Origin: Deferribacter thermophilus
GTDB lineage: Bacteria > Chrysiogenota > Deferribacteres > Deferribacterales > Deferribacteraceae
Direction of reading: 5' to 3'
Assembly: GCF_049472675.1 (NCBI RefSeq)
Contig: NZ_JAPNXM010000005.1
Location: forward strand, 137,976 to 201,975
Length of the DNA: 64,000 nt
The position numbers and the translations under genes were made by a program. Positions 54,829 through 63,903 of this stretch are shown here, in pieces (position 1 is the first letter of the stretch; each line of letters starts with the position of its first letter). A model generated the notes under the pieces. That model did no database searches, was not told the origin of the DNA, and saw only the letters and a program-made list of their open reading frames with translations.

Positions 54829-56572
54829 TTAAAACCCTTAATATACCATTTTTTAGATGCAATTTTTTCCCTTTTAAAATTAATGGTATATTCTTTAGTC
54901 CTGTAATAACAGTTTTATCAAAAATTGTGGCGTATTCTATAAGATATGAAAAAAGTGGTGCAGATTCAACGATTACGCAGTCATAATCATTTATATTTTT
55001 TAGCATAGGTAAGGATACACCTTTTGAATAACAAAATCCCCCTTTTTCATCTTTTTCTAAACTGTTTATGTGTGTTAAATCCCCTTTTCTCTCTTTTTCA
55101 AAAAATATTAGTGGTTTAAATTCTTGTTTATCCCTATTTTTTTCAAAGAAGTTTGATATGATTTTTTGAGTTTCTGGTATATCTTCTTCGAAGATTTCTG
55201 TTGGGGTAATTTGTAAAGAAAACCGTTCATATTGCCATTTTTTAAATGTGTAATTAAAGATATAATTTGCAAAGTAATTATCATTTATTAAATCATTTAA
55301 ACTGTTTATATCAAAAAATCGAATATCGAGATTTTCCCTTAGTTTATTTTCTGAGCAAAGCTCATCTATTTTTTCGTTAATAATAGATTTTATTTTGTCA
55401 AATACTTCATTTGCCTTTATTATCATCTTATCTCTTATTTCCAAAAGATTATGTATTTCTTTGATGTTTTTAATAATTTTATTTTTGCCAAGAATATATT
55501 TACTTTTTGGCAGTATGTTTTTTATTAAAACCTCTATTTCTTCTATATCGTATTTAAATGGCAAAACTTTTATTTTGGGTATATTAAAGTCAAAAAATGG
55601 ATATAACTCTAATTCTTTTTTTAGAAGGGAGTTGTTTCTTGTAAGATATATCAATTTTAGCGCAACCTCTAAATTTTCTACTTTGTTATAAATCTGTAAA
55701 AAATGGTTTGTGAATTTGAAGAAAAATACAGCAAAAACTGCAAACATATTGGCAGCGATAAAAAATAAATTTTCAAGTAGGTTTTCATAAGTGAGTTTAT
55801 TAATATTTTCATCAGTATCCTTAAAAAATTCTTCGATAGACTTTTCTCTTAAGATGTCTAAATCCACATCTTTAAATTTTACTTTTTTAAGCTTTAGATA
55901 AAGGTGTGGAGCAAAATTTAAAAGGAAGAAGTGTTCATTACTTTTTAGTGTAAAATAGGCAAGATTAATAGCATCCAGGTTGATATATGGTTTATTAAAA
56001 ATATGCTTTATGGATGGTGATAGCGTTTTTATGTCATTTTCAGCGAAAAATGGGTTTAAAACTTCTTCAAAAATTTTAAAAAGACTTGCAGAAAAAGGGG
56101 ATAAAGTTTCTGGGAAAATATTATTAAAAAAACCGTTAAGGTACAAGGTTTTCCCTTTAATCAAACCATCATGGAAAAGGGAATATTCCACATTTGTTAA
56201 AGGGGTAAAAGATGTGTTTTCCCTTCTATCAAAAAGGTATTTAGGTTTTGGTAATGCTTTAAAATCTAATAAATATAGTTTGTTGTCTTCAAAAAATACC
56301 TTTATTTCTAAGTGTTCATCTATTTCGCGTTCAAAGGAAGTTATAGCCTCAGCTATTTTCATATATGCATTCTTATCAAGGGTATCACTGTTTTTAACCT
56401 TTAAAATAAAGTTTTTGAATGTGCCTTTTATTAAAACGGTGAAAAAATTTTTGTTATAAACAGAGATGTAACCAAAGTTATCATCATAGCTATTTTTTAT
56501 ATAAAAATATTCATTACTTTCTTTTTCAGCTTCATAAAATCCGTTTCTGATTAAAGCTTCTTTGATTGCCAT
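54821..56572 (-). CDS. Degenerate PEP-utilising-enzyme-like protein, function unknown
   Basis: A 583-residue protein. The N-terminal 110 residues end with IKVFFEDNKLYLLDFKALPK, like the end of a PEP-synthase/rifampicin-phosphotransferase ATP-grasp domain. Residues about 145-170 read NNIFPETLSPFSASL, matching the family's linker. A long helical middle follows. The C-terminus (about 530-583) reads CVIVESAPLFSYLIEYATIFDKTVITGLKN, which is the swivelling phospho-His domain; but the catalytic TxxSH(A) His is replaced (FSYLI). No ATP-grasp core is evident, so catalysis is doubtful. Located between rlmB and the ADP-ribosylglycohydrolase and overlapping the latter. Assignment by pattern only. Confidence 0.55.
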   Translation of the reverse strand: MAIKEALIRNGFYEAEKESNEYFYIKNSYDDNFGYISVYNKNFFTVLIKGTFKNFILKVKNSDTLDKNAYMKIAEAITSFEREIDEHLEIKVFFEDNKLYLLDFKALPKPKYLFDRRENTSFTPLTNVEYSLFHDGLIKGKTLYLNGFFNNIFPETLSPFSASLFKIFEEVLNPFFAENDIKTLSPSIKHIFNKPYINLDAINLAYFTLKSNEHFFLLNFAPHLYLKLKKVKFKDVDLDILREKSIEEFFKDTDENINKLTYENLLENLFFIAANMFAVFAVFFFKFTNHFLQIYNKVENLEVALKLIYLTRNNSLLKKELELYPFFDFNIPKIKVLPFKYDIEEIEVLIKNILPKSKYILGKNKIIKNIKEIHNLLEIRDKMIIKANEVFDKIKSIINEKIDELCSENKLRENLDIRFFDINSLNDLINDNYFANYIFNYTFKKWQYERFSLQITPTEIFEEDIPETQKIISNFFEKNRDKQEFKPLIFFEKERKGDLTHINSLEKDEKGGFCYSKGVSLPMLKNINDYDCVIVESAPLFSYLIEYATIFDKTVITGLKNIPLILKGKKLHLKNGILRVLNE

Positions 56573-56575
56573 ATT

Positions 56576-57247
56576 TTACCCTTTAAAAAAGTGATAAAAA
56601 GTGATTGCAGCTGATTGTGAAACATTTAATGAGTCTATTTTCCCTGTCATTTCTATTTTAAAAGTTATGTGTGCTCTTTTTAAAACATTTGGTCTAATCC
56701 CTTCACCTTCTGAGCCTAAGATAATGCAGTTTCTCTTGGTTGTTTTGATTTCTGAGAGCTCTTTTTTCCCATTTATATCAGCTGCTGTAATGAAAAAACC
56801 AGCATCAAGGAGCTTATCAAGTGTTTTTGCAATATTTGTCACTTTTACAATTTTTGAATAAATAATACTTCCTGCGCTAGCCTTAAAAACAGCAGGGGTT
56901 ACAGAAGAGCTACCATGTTTTGGTATTATGAAATAGTTGATACCAAAGCAGTGCCCTGCTCTAACAATTGCCCCAAAATTTTGTGGATCCTGAATTTTAT
57001 CAAGAACTGCTATATTTTCTTCTAATACAATATCTTCATAAACCTCATCAAAATCGTAATACCTAAAATCAACTTCAGCAGCCACCGATTGAGCATGTTT
57101 TGAAAACTTTTTATCAAATTCTGATTTGTTTAATATTTCAAAAGGGGTATTGCCTACATCAAATATTTTCTGTTCTCTGAAAAAGACCTTTCTAACCTTT
57201 TTACTTTTTAAAGCTTCTTTTACCGGGTTTTTTCCATAAATTATCAT
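56576..57247 (-). CDS. rlmB: 23S rRNA (guanosine-2'-O)-methyltransferase RlmB
   Basis: A 223-residue SPOUT (TrmH-family) methyltransferase. IYGKNPVKEALKS opens the N-terminal L30e-like domain. The knot domain has DKIQDPQNFGAIVRAGHCFGI, ILGSEGEGIRPNVLKRAH and the terminal SLNVSQSAAITFYHF. It methylates G2251 of 23S rRNA. Three to four bases separate or overlap it with its neighbours, an operon with mutS. Confidence 0.93.
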   Translation of the reverse strand: MIIYGKNPVKEALKSKKVRKVFFREQKIFDVGNTPFEILNKSEFDKKFSKHAQSVAAEVDFRYYDFDEVYEDIVLEENIAVLDKIQDPQNFGAIVRAGHCFGINYFIIPKHGSSSVTPAVFKASAGSIIYSKIVKVTNIAKTLDKLLDAGFFITAADINGKKELSEIKTTKRNCIILGSEGEGIRPNVLKRAHITFKIEMTGKIDSLNVSQSAAITFYHFFKG

Positions 57248-57759
57248 ATAGCTATCTCCATCTTTTTAGAATAATGTATAACTGAGACTGTAAAAAATAT
57301 TAAAACTGAGAGGGTTAAAACTATTCCGTTTGGATTTAATAAAGGTAGTATCCATACAAGATTTATTAAAATAATTTTTAATCCTTGAGAAATACTGATT
57401 TCACTTTTTAGCAGTGTAAAGGTTATAAAAATAATTATTGTTAAAATCATAAGTTTGTATTTTGCAAGTATTGCAAGAGTAAAAATCATTAACAGAGCTA
57501 ACAATGAAAAAACAGCCGAAAAAAATGATGAAAGAACTTTTTTGAAAAATTCTATTGTAGCATTTTTTGATAGAGGTTTTGATTCGATATAACTTTTTGC
57601 AAAAATTCTAACTAAAATTAGAAAAATTAGTTGTTTTAAATTTATTTCATTTTTTAAATATAGAATAAAAAATAACCATTCTGGTAAATATGCTATTATA
57701 AAATTTGCTAAAAATAAAGGGTGCAAAAACAGATATTTCAATACCGCATATTTATTCAT
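57244..57759 (-). CDS. Membrane protein of unknown function
   Basis: A 171-residue, highly hydrophobic protein with about five predicted helices separated by short basic loops (VRIFAKSYIESKPLSKNATIEF). No recognised domain. Its ATG lies inside the mutS stop region (eight-base overlap), and its stop overlaps rlmB, so it is translated between the two. Possibly an inner-membrane protein fortuitously joined to the repair/modification operon. Confidence 0.55.
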   Translation of the reverse strand: MNKYAVLKYLFLHPLFLANFIIAYLPEWLFFILYLKNEINLKQLIFLILVRIFAKSYIESKPLSKNATIEFFKKVLSSFFSAVFSLLALLMIFTLAILAKYKLMILTIIIFITFTLLKSEISISQGLKIILINLVWILPLLNPNGIVLTLSVLIFFTVSVIHYSKKMEIAI

Positions 57760-60307
57760 CTTCTAGCATCCCTTTTAATTTAGCAAGTATATTTAATGCT
57801 TCAAGTGGTGTCATATTATTGATATCTATATTTCGTATTTCTTCAATAACAGGATGTTCTTCAAATATTAGCACAGGTTCCCTGATAACCACTTCACTTT
57901 TTTTGGCAAGTTTTGGGGAACCATCTATAGAAAATTCATTTTTTTCCAGTGTAGTTAATATTTCATTTGCTCGATTTATAACCTCTTCTGGAAGGCCAGC
58001 TAATTTTGCTACATGGATTCCGTAGCTTCTATCAGCAGAGCCATGAATTATTTTTCTAAGAAAAATAACTTCATCATTCCACTCTCTAACCTCAATTGTG
58101 TAATTTTTTACACCGTATGTGGTTAAAGCAATATCTGTGAGCTCGTGATAGTGTGTGGCAAAAAGTGTTTTTGCTTTTATATATTTTGATATGTATTCAG
58201 CTACAGCCCAGGCAATTGATAGACCGTCATAAGTAGATGTCCCTCTACCTATTTCATCCAATATTATAAGTGACTTTTCGGTGGCATTGTTTAAAATATT
58301 TGCGGTTTCCACCATTTCCACCATAAAAGTGGATTCCCCTTTTGCAAGGTTATCGCTAGCACCAATCCTAGTAAATATTCTATCCACTAACCCTATATTA
58401 GCTTCTTTTGCTGGGACAAAAGATCCTGTGTGTGCAAGTATTGTAATTAGAGCTGTCATACGTAGATATGTACTTTTACCAGCCATATTTGGGCCAGTAA
58501 TAATAAGTAATCTATCCTTTTCAGTATTTATAAATATGTCATTTGGCACAAATGGTTCATTCATTGTTTGCTCAATTACAGGGTGTCTTCCTTCTATGAT
58601 TTTTATTTCATTGCTATCATTGATATGTGGTTTGGTGTATTCGTATCTTATAGCAGCTTCTGCAAAGGATAATAACATATCAAGTAGAGCAATCTTATTA
58701 GCCTGATTTCTAACTCTTTCTATCTCTTTTTCAACTTTTTCTCTTATTTCGAAAAATTGTTGATATTCTAGTTCTGTGAGCTTCGATTCCGCTTCTAAAA
58801 TTTTTACTTCGAGTTCTTTTAGCTCATCAGTTATGAATCTTTCTGCATTTACGAGGGTTTGTTTCCTGATGAAATAATCTGGTACTTTTGACAAATTTGA
58901 TTTTGATACTTCAATATAGTATCCAAATACTTTGTTGTATTTGACCTTTAAATTTGTAATCCCAGTCTTTTCACGCTCTTTTTGCTCTATTCTTGCTAAC
59001 AGTGTTGTGCTATCATCTTTTACTTTTTTGAGTTCATCTATATAGTTATTAAAACCGGTTTTAATGAGACCTCCAGCCGTTATTTGCAAAGGTGGGTCAT
59101 CTACAATAGCTTTATCAATTAATTCATAAATATCTTCTAAATTATCAAACTGTTCACCAAACTCTTTCAAAATAGGATCGTTGGAATTTATAAGATGGGA
59201 TTTTATTTCTGGTAGTACCTTTATGGAATTTTTTAACCAGACAAGATCTCTTGCATTTGCTCTTTTTGCAGAAAGTCTAGATGCAATTCTTTCAATATCA
59301 TATACATTTTTCAAAAGATTTTGAATGTTGTTTTTTAACTCTTGATCAAAGATAAATGCTTCGACGACATTTTGTCTGTATTTGATTTTGTTTAAATCAC
59401 GCAAAGGTCTTAATAGTGTAAATTTTAATAATCTTTCTCCAAGAGCTGTTTTACAAAAGTTTAAAACTTGAAAAAGTGTGTTTTTAGTTGAGCCATCTCT
59501 TTGATTTTTTACTAATTCAAGCGTATTTACAGCTATTGAATCCAAATACAACTCATCGTTTAGGTTAAGATAAACAGGTTTTTTTAAGGTGACATCAAGT
59601 AGAATTGAGTCAAGATACTTTAATGCAAAATAGATCGGTATAGCGTTATTTGTATTGTCAATACCAATGGAAGTAAAGCTTTGTATTTTGAAATGGTCAA
59701 AAATCGTCATTTCAACAGTTTTTTCAAAAGTGGAGTAGTTTAAAAGCTGAAAATTTACATTTTTTATATTCAAGTCTTTATTTCCTATAATCTCTTTTGG
59801 ATCCCATTTATCAATTGCTGAAAAAATGTTTTTTGTTTCAGAAATGAAAAGGTCTCCTGTAGAAGTATCAATTAGTGCTATAAAATATGTATTGTTTGCA
59901 CAGTAAAAAGACAAAAGAAAGTTAAAATCAGCACTTTTTATGGACTCTTCTTCTATTACTGTTGCAGGTGTAACGACTCTAATAACCCCCCTTTTTACAA
60001 TACCTTTAGCTGTGGCAGGGTCTTCAAGCTGTTCGCAGATTGCTACTTTTTTCCCAGCAGATATGAGTTTGTCAAGATAGGTCTGATAAGAGTGGTATGG
60101 CACGCCACACATGGGGATAGGGTTATCATCATTTTTATTTCTTGATGTGAGTGCAATACCAAGTATTTTTGATGCTTCAATGGCATCATCATCAAACATC
60201 TCATAAAAATCCCCCATTCTAAAGAAAATTATACAGTCAGGGTATTTCTCTTTTACCTCATAATATTGTTTCATCATGGGGGTTAATTTTGCTTCTTTTG
60301 ATACCAT
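57752..60307 (-). CDS. mutS: DNA mismatch repair protein MutS
   Basis: An 851-residue mismatch sensor. The N-terminal Phe-x-Glu motif is in FFRMGDFYEMFDDDA. Walker A is ITGPNMAGKSTYLR at about 608, DEIGRGTSTYDGLSIAWA is the Walker B/signature, and TLFATHYHELT follows. The ATG at 60307 gives the usual N-terminus (KEAKLTPMMKQYYEVK) and is preferred to a TTG at 60328. No mutL is seen in the window. Confidence 0.96.
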   Translation of the reverse strand: MVSKEAKLTPMMKQYYEVKEKYPDCIIFFRMGDFYEMFDDDAIEASKILGIALTSRNKNDDNPIPMCGVPYHSYQTYLDKLISAGKKVAICEQLEDPATAKGIVKRGVIRVVTPATVIEEESIKSADFNFLLSFYCANNTYFIALIDTSTGDLFISETKNIFSAIDKWDPKEIIGNKDLNIKNVNFQLLNYSTFEKTVEMTIFDHFKIQSFTSIGIDNTNNAIPIYFALKYLDSILLDVTLKKPVYLNLNDELYLDSIAVNTLELVKNQRDGSTKNTLFQVLNFCKTALGERLLKFTLLRPLRDLNKIKYRQNVVEAFIFDQELKNNIQNLLKNVYDIERIASRLSAKRANARDLVWLKNSIKVLPEIKSHLINSNDPILKEFGEQFDNLEDIYELIDKAIVDDPPLQITAGGLIKTGFNNYIDELKKVKDDSTTLLARIEQKEREKTGITNLKVKYNKVFGYYIEVSKSNLSKVPDYFIRKQTLVNAERFITDELKELEVKILEAESKLTELEYQQFFEIREKVEKEIERVRNQANKIALLDMLLSFAEAAIRYEYTKPHINDSNEIKIIEGRHPVIEQTMNEPFVPNDIFINTEKDRLLIITGPNMAGKSTYLRMTALITILAHTGSFVPAKEANIGLVDRIFTRIGASDNLAKGESTFMVEMVETANILNNATEKSLIILDEIGRGTSTYDGLSIAWAVAEYISKYIKAKTLFATHYHELTDIALTTYGVKNYTIEVREWNDEVIFLRKIIHGSADRSYGIHVAKLAGLPEEVINRANEILTTLEKNEFSIDGSPKLAKKSEVVIREPVLIFEEHPVIEEIRNIDINNMTPLEALNILAKLKGMLEDE

Positions 60308-60382
60308 AATTAGCGGATTTTCTCCCAAGCTTGTAATTTATTAAATATATACATGATTGAGAAATAGTTTCAATAAAAAGAG

Positions 60383-60922
60383 TTATTTGTTATAAAGTAA
60401 AAATTTTGTGTAAGCAGCGACAACTATGGAGTGTGTAATCTCATTTTTCAATATGGCTGATTCTAATTGGTCTTTATCCCACAGCTCTATTTCAATATCT
60501 TCAAATTTATCGAAATTGGTTTTTTGTGTGTTTTTACAATTTAAAGCAGCAAAAATATAGCATTTGTTTGATAATATAGCTGGATTTGGGTGTAGATATC
60601 CCAAGTCTATGAAGTTATCAGAAATAAATCCTGTCTCTTCTTGTAGTTCCCTTTTTGCAGCTTTAAGTGGTTCTTCATTATAATCTATCGCTCCACCAGG
60701 AAACTCTATGGTGGTATCCTCGATTGCAAATCTAAACTGTTTTACAAGTATAAATTTTCCATCATCAGTTTGAGGAACTATTACTACCCAGTTTTTCGTT
60801 TTTATAGAGCAGAAAGGGGATTGCTCCCCATTTTTTAAAAATTTGAAATGCTTATGCTCTATACCAAGGACATGGTCTTGATATTTTTGCTCGATTTTAA
60901 GCAGTTGCCAGTGTTTATTCAT
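60383..60922 (-). CDS. Nudix hydrolase, ADP-ribose pyrophosphatase-like
   Basis: A 179-residue protein with the Nudix box GGAIDYNEEPLKAAKRELQEETGF at about residues 76-99, fitting Gx5Ex7REUxEExGU. VKQFRFAIEDTTIEFPGG resembles ADP-ribose pyrophosphatases (NudF type), and LGYLHPNPAILSNKCYIF is of the same class. It would hydrolyse ADP-ribose or related nucleotide sugars. An ADP-ribosylglycohydrolase is encoded 5 kb downstream on the same strand. The stop of the upstream gene overlaps the ATG. Confidence 0.88.
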   Translation of the reverse strand: MNKHWQLLKIEQKYQDHVLGIEHKHFKFLKNGEQSPFCSIKTKNWVVIVPQTDDGKFILVKQFRFAIEDTTIEFPGGAIDYNEEPLKAAKRELQEETGFISDNFIDLGYLHPNPAILSNKCYIFAALNCKNTQKTNFDKFEDIEIELWDKDQLESAILKNEITHSIVVAAYTKFLLYNK

Positions 60923-61266
60923 TATAGAATAAGTCCGCTGCCACCAGGGTTGTTCCTATTTGTGGGAGGTGTGATACCATCAAGGTTTGAAGTAATTTTT
61001 ATGTTACTTTTAGCCTCTAAATATTTATTTTTCAGTTCTTCAGGTATTTTTTTGTATTCATAAAGTATTTTATCTGAAGAAATTTCACCACCTATTTCGT
61101 CTTCAAAAGGGAATCCAAATGGAAGGAGCGCTATTTGGACACCAGAACCACCTACTGGAATAGTTTGAATGGCAGCAATATCCTTTAATATCCCATTTTC
61201 TTCATCAAAGTTGCCAATAACAGTATCTCCACTAACTAACTTTACCATCTTTATTTCATAAGCCAT
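60922..61266 (-). CDS. Conserved-looking small protein of unknown function
   Basis: A 114-residue soluble protein. The N-terminal 60 residues look like a small beta-barrel (KMVKLVSGDTVIGNFDEENG, then IQTIPVGGSGVQIALLPFGF), reminiscent of a Sm/SH3-like fold. The C-terminal 35 residues are helical, then Gly/Asn/Pro-rich. No catalytic motif. An excellent AGGAGG ribosome site precedes the ATG, so it is a real gene. It overlaps the Nudix gene. Confidence 0.65.
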   Translation of the reverse strand: MAYEIKMVKLVSGDTVIGNFDEENGILKDIAAIQTIPVGGSGVQIALLPFGFPFEDEIGGEISSDKILYEYKKIPEELKNKYLEAKSNIKITSNLDGITPPTNRNNPGGSGLIL

Positions 61267-61356
61267 TTTTTCCTCCTGTTCTTTTTGTGAGTTAAGAATA
61301 TATATTTTGCTTAAAAAATCAATATCAAGTTTATTTCAAATTTATTAGAAAAGTTG

Positions 61357-61385
61357 TTGACTTTATTAACAATGGTTATTATTTA
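61357..61385 (+). promoter_or_regulatory. Probable promoter of the ferredoxin gene
   Basis: TTGACT (61357-61362), a 17-base spacer and TATTTA (61380-61385) lie about 28 bases before the ferredoxin ATG at 61414, in the gap divergent from the minus-strand block. Confidence 0.6.
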
Positions 61386-61413
61386 AAGATATAGACTTTA
61401 AGGAGGTGCGGAT

Positions 61414-61584
61414 ATGGCACATTTTATAACTGATGAGTGCACAAACTGTGCTGCTTGTGAAGATGAATGCCCAGTAGGCGCTATTAGTGAAGGTGATGGT
61501 AAAAGGGTAATCGATCCTGACACTTGTACAGATTGCGGTGCTTGTGTTGAAGTTTGCCCTGTTGATGCAATTGAAGCTCCTTAA
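61414..61584 (+). CDS. 2[4Fe-4S] ferredoxin
   Basis: A 56-residue ferredoxin, with both cluster motifs: CTNCAACEDECP and CTDCGACVEVCP, each CxxCxxCxxxCP. Length and acidity match clostridial-type ferredoxins. It carries low-potential electrons in the cytoplasm. AAGGAGGTG precedes the ATG, and a promoter and strong terminator flank it, so it is a single-gene transcript. Its position before a cysteine/Fe-S biogenesis run fits Fe-S metabolism. Confidence 0.96.
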   Translation: MAHFITDECTNCAACEDECPVGAISEGDGKRVIDPDTCTDCGACVEVCPVDAIEAP

Positions 61585-61605
61585 GAGTTAATTTATCTGG
61601 CTAAA

Positions 61606-61638
61606 TAAGGGGTTCTATAAAAGAACCCCTTATTTTTT
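61606..61638 (+). terminator. Intrinsic terminator of the ferredoxin gene
   Basis: TAAGGGGTTCT (61606-61616) pairs perfectly with AGAACCCCTTA (61622-61632) around ATAAA, an 11-bp stem, followed by TTTTTT. Confidence 0.92.
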
Positions 61639-61669
61639 CAGATAAAATACTACTTCCAGGGTAGAGTAT

Positions 61670-62341
61670 ATGGGTATAATCAGATGGTTTAAAGAGGAAA
61701 TAGAGAATATTTTTGAAAAAGATCCAGCAGCAAGAAGTGTTTGGGAAATAATTTTTTGTTATCCAGGTTTTCATGCCAATATTTTTCATCGAATTGCTCA
61801 TTGGTTGTGGACTCATAAACTTTATTTTCTTGGCAGGTTTGTTTCACACATTTCAAGGTTTTTAACAGGGATAGAGATTCATCCAGGTGCAAAGATTGGT
61901 AAAAGGTTTTTTATAGACCATGGTATGGGGGTAGTGATTGGTGAAACTGCAGAGATTGGGGATAATGTAACAATATATCATCAGGTAACATTAGGTGGTG
62001 TTAGTTTGAATAAAGGGAAAAGACACCCTACTATTGGTAATAATGTTATAATCGGTTCAGGAGCTAAAATACTTGGACCATTTAAGGTCGGTGATAACTC
62101 TAAAATTGGTTCTAACTCAGTTGTAGTAAAAGAGGTGCCACCTAACTCCACAGTTGTAGGGATACCAGGAAGGGTTGTAACTAAAAAAGAACCTAAAGTA
62201 CTCGATTTTGATCATAATCAGCTGCCAGATCCTGTGGCAAATGCTATAAACTGTATAGTGGACAGGGTAGTAGAATTAGAAAAAGAAGTAAAAAGCCTTA
62301 GAAAGAAGGTAGAAGAATATGAGAGTAACAACGAGAAGTAG
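61670..62341 (+). CDS. cysE: Serine O-acetyltransferase
   Basis: A 223-residue left-handed beta-helix acetyltransferase making O-acetylserine for cysteine synthesis. HPGAKIGKRFFIDHGMGVVIGETAEIGDNV, given here for its hexapeptide repeats, and GKRHPTIGNNVIIGSGAKILGP are diagnostic. The C-terminal 50 residues are a charged helix, as in NifP/EpsC-type short forms. It overlaps the Rrf2 regulator by 23 bases, so cysE, regulator and desulfurase form one operon. No cysK in view. Confidence 0.94.
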   Translation: MGIIRWFKEEIENIFEKDPAARSVWEIIFCYPGFHANIFHRIAHWLWTHKLYFLGRFVSHISRFLTGIEIHPGAKIGKRFFIDHGMGVVIGETAEIGDNVTIYHQVTLGGVSLNKGKRHPTIGNNVIIGSGAKILGPFKVGDNSKIGSNSVVVKEVPPNSTVVGIPGRVVTKKEPKVLDFDHNQLPDPVANAINCIVDRVVELEKEVKSLRKKVEEYESNNEK

Positions 62342-62741
62342 ATATGCAATAAGAGCCTTATATGCTTTAGCCATTGCTGGTGGAGATAAAAATCCAGTAT
62401 CGTTGAAAAAGATTTCTGAGATGGAATCTATTTCTATGAAATATCTTGAAAGATTATTTTCAAACCTTATAAAAGCAGGAATAGTAAATTCAATTAGAGG
62501 AGTTTATGGTGGCTATGTATTTAATAAGCCTTTAAACGAAGTCACATTATTAGATGTTGTTGAAGTTATGGATGGTAACATAAAACCTGTAGATTGTATA
62601 GATGATGAGGGTTGTGAAAGAGCTGAATCTTGCAGCATAAATTGGATATGGTTTGAGCTAAAAAATATTATTGAAAATTATCTTTCTAAAATCACATTTT
62701 ATGACTTAGTACATAAGAAAAAGAATTTAATGGGGGTATAA
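62319..62741 (+). CDS. Rrf2-family transcriptional regulator (IscR/CymR type)
   Basis: A 140-residue winged-helix regulator. It opens MRVTTRSRYAIRALYALA, with KKISEMESISMKYLERLFSNLIKAGIVNSIRGVYGGY as its recognition and wing region. A C-terminal three-Cys cluster, CIDDEGCERAESC, corresponds to the IscR [Fe-S] ligand region. Probably senses Fe-S or cysteine status and controls this operon. Coupled to cysE and two bases before the cysteine desulfurase. Confidence 0.92.
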   Translation: MRVTTRSRYAIRALYALAIAGGDKNPVSLKKISEMESISMKYLERLFSNLIKAGIVNSIRGVYGGYVFNKPLNEVTLLDVVEVMDGNIKPVDCIDDEGCERAESCSINWIWFELKNIIENYLSKITFYDLVHKKKNLMGV

Positions 62742-62742
62742 G

Positions 62743-63903
62743 ATGTATATATATTTTGATAATAGTGCTACTACTCCAGTGGATCCAAGGGTTGTCGAAG
62801 CTATGCAACCATATTTTAAGGAAAAGTTTGCTAATCCATCCAGCATACATGTTCTTGGGAGGGAAGTTAAAGAGGATGTTGAAAAGGCAAGAGAGACCAT
62901 TGCAAAAAGTATAAAAGCTGAACCACAAGAGATTATTTTTACAGCAAGTGGTTCAGAATCTGATAATTTAGCAATAAAGGGTGTAGCTTATGGTCTCAAG
63001 CATAAGGGAAATCATATTATTACTTCTAAAATAGAACACAAGGCTGTCTTGGAAACATGCAAATTTCTGGAAAAAGAAGGGTTTGAAGTAACATATCTTC
63101 CTGTGGATAGAAATGGTATAGTAGATTTGGATGAATTAAAAAAGGCAATTAAAAAAGAGACAATATTGATTTCTGTTATGCTTGCAAATAATGAGATAGG
63201 GACAATTCAACCTTTAGAGGAGATATCAAAGATTGCTAGAGAATATGATATTATTGTTCATACGGATGCTGTTCAGGCTATGGGCAAGATGGAAGTTGAT
63301 GTGAACAAACTTGGCGTTCATCTATTAACATTCTCTGGGCACAAAATATATGCACCTAAAGGGATCGGTGTTTTGTATGTGGATGAAAGAATAAAGGATT
63401 ATTTAACACCTCTAATTCATGGTGGTCATCATGAATTTGGACTCAGAGCTGGTACTGAAAATGTACCTTACATAATCGGTTTGGCAAAGGCTTGTGAAAT
63501 TATAGATAACGAATTAGAAAAAGATATAAAAAAGATAAAAGAGATGAGAGATAGATTTGAAAATAGGATTTTAAATGAAATCCCTGATACCATACTTAAT
63601 GGGGATAAAGATAAAAGGGTTTGTAGTATATCTAATATTAGTTTTAAATACATCGAGGGTGAAGCTTTAATGGTTTATGCTAGTGAGGTGTGTTGCTCTA
63701 CAGGTAGTGCTTGCACATCAGATAGTGTGGATGCTTCTCATGTGTTGTATGCAATAGGTGTTGATCCCGTTGATGCTCATGGTGCATTGAGATTTAGTTT
63801 TGGAAGATTTAATACTATGGAAGAGGTCGATAAAGCTGTTGAAATTATTAAAGGGAGTGTTGAAAAGTTAAGGATGATGTCACCACTTTACAACAAGAAA
63901 TAA
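62743..63903 (+). CDS. Cysteine desulfurase (NifS/IscS type)
   Basis: A 386-residue PLP enzyme releasing sulfur from cysteine for Fe-S and thio-cofactor (and potentially selenium) delivery. YFDNSATTPVDPRVVEAM opens the fold. The PLP Lys is in SGHKIYAPKGIGVLY, and the catalytic Cys is in CCSTGSACTSDS near residue 320. The short active-site loop marks group I, NifS/IscS rather than SufS. After it, 97 bases of AT-rich sequence reach the window edge with no feature; an iscU-like scaffold may follow. Confidence 0.95.
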   Translation: MYIYFDNSATTPVDPRVVEAMQPYFKEKFANPSSIHVLGREVKEDVEKARETIAKSIKAEPQEIIFTASGSESDNLAIKGVAYGLKHKGNHIITSKIEHKAVLETCKFLEKEGFEVTYLPVDRNGIVDLDELKKAIKKETILISVMLANNEIGTIQPLEEISKIAREYDIIVHTDAVQAMGKMEVDVNKLGVHLLTFSGHKIYAPKGIGVLYVDERIKDYLTPLIHGGHHEFGLRAGTENVPYIIGLAKACEIIDNELEKDIKKIKEMRDRFENRILNEIPDTILNGDKDKRVCSISNISFKYIEGEALMVYASEVCCSTGSACTSDSVDASHVLYAIGVDPVDAHGALRFSFGRFNTMEEVDKAVEIIKGSVEKLRMMSPLYNKK

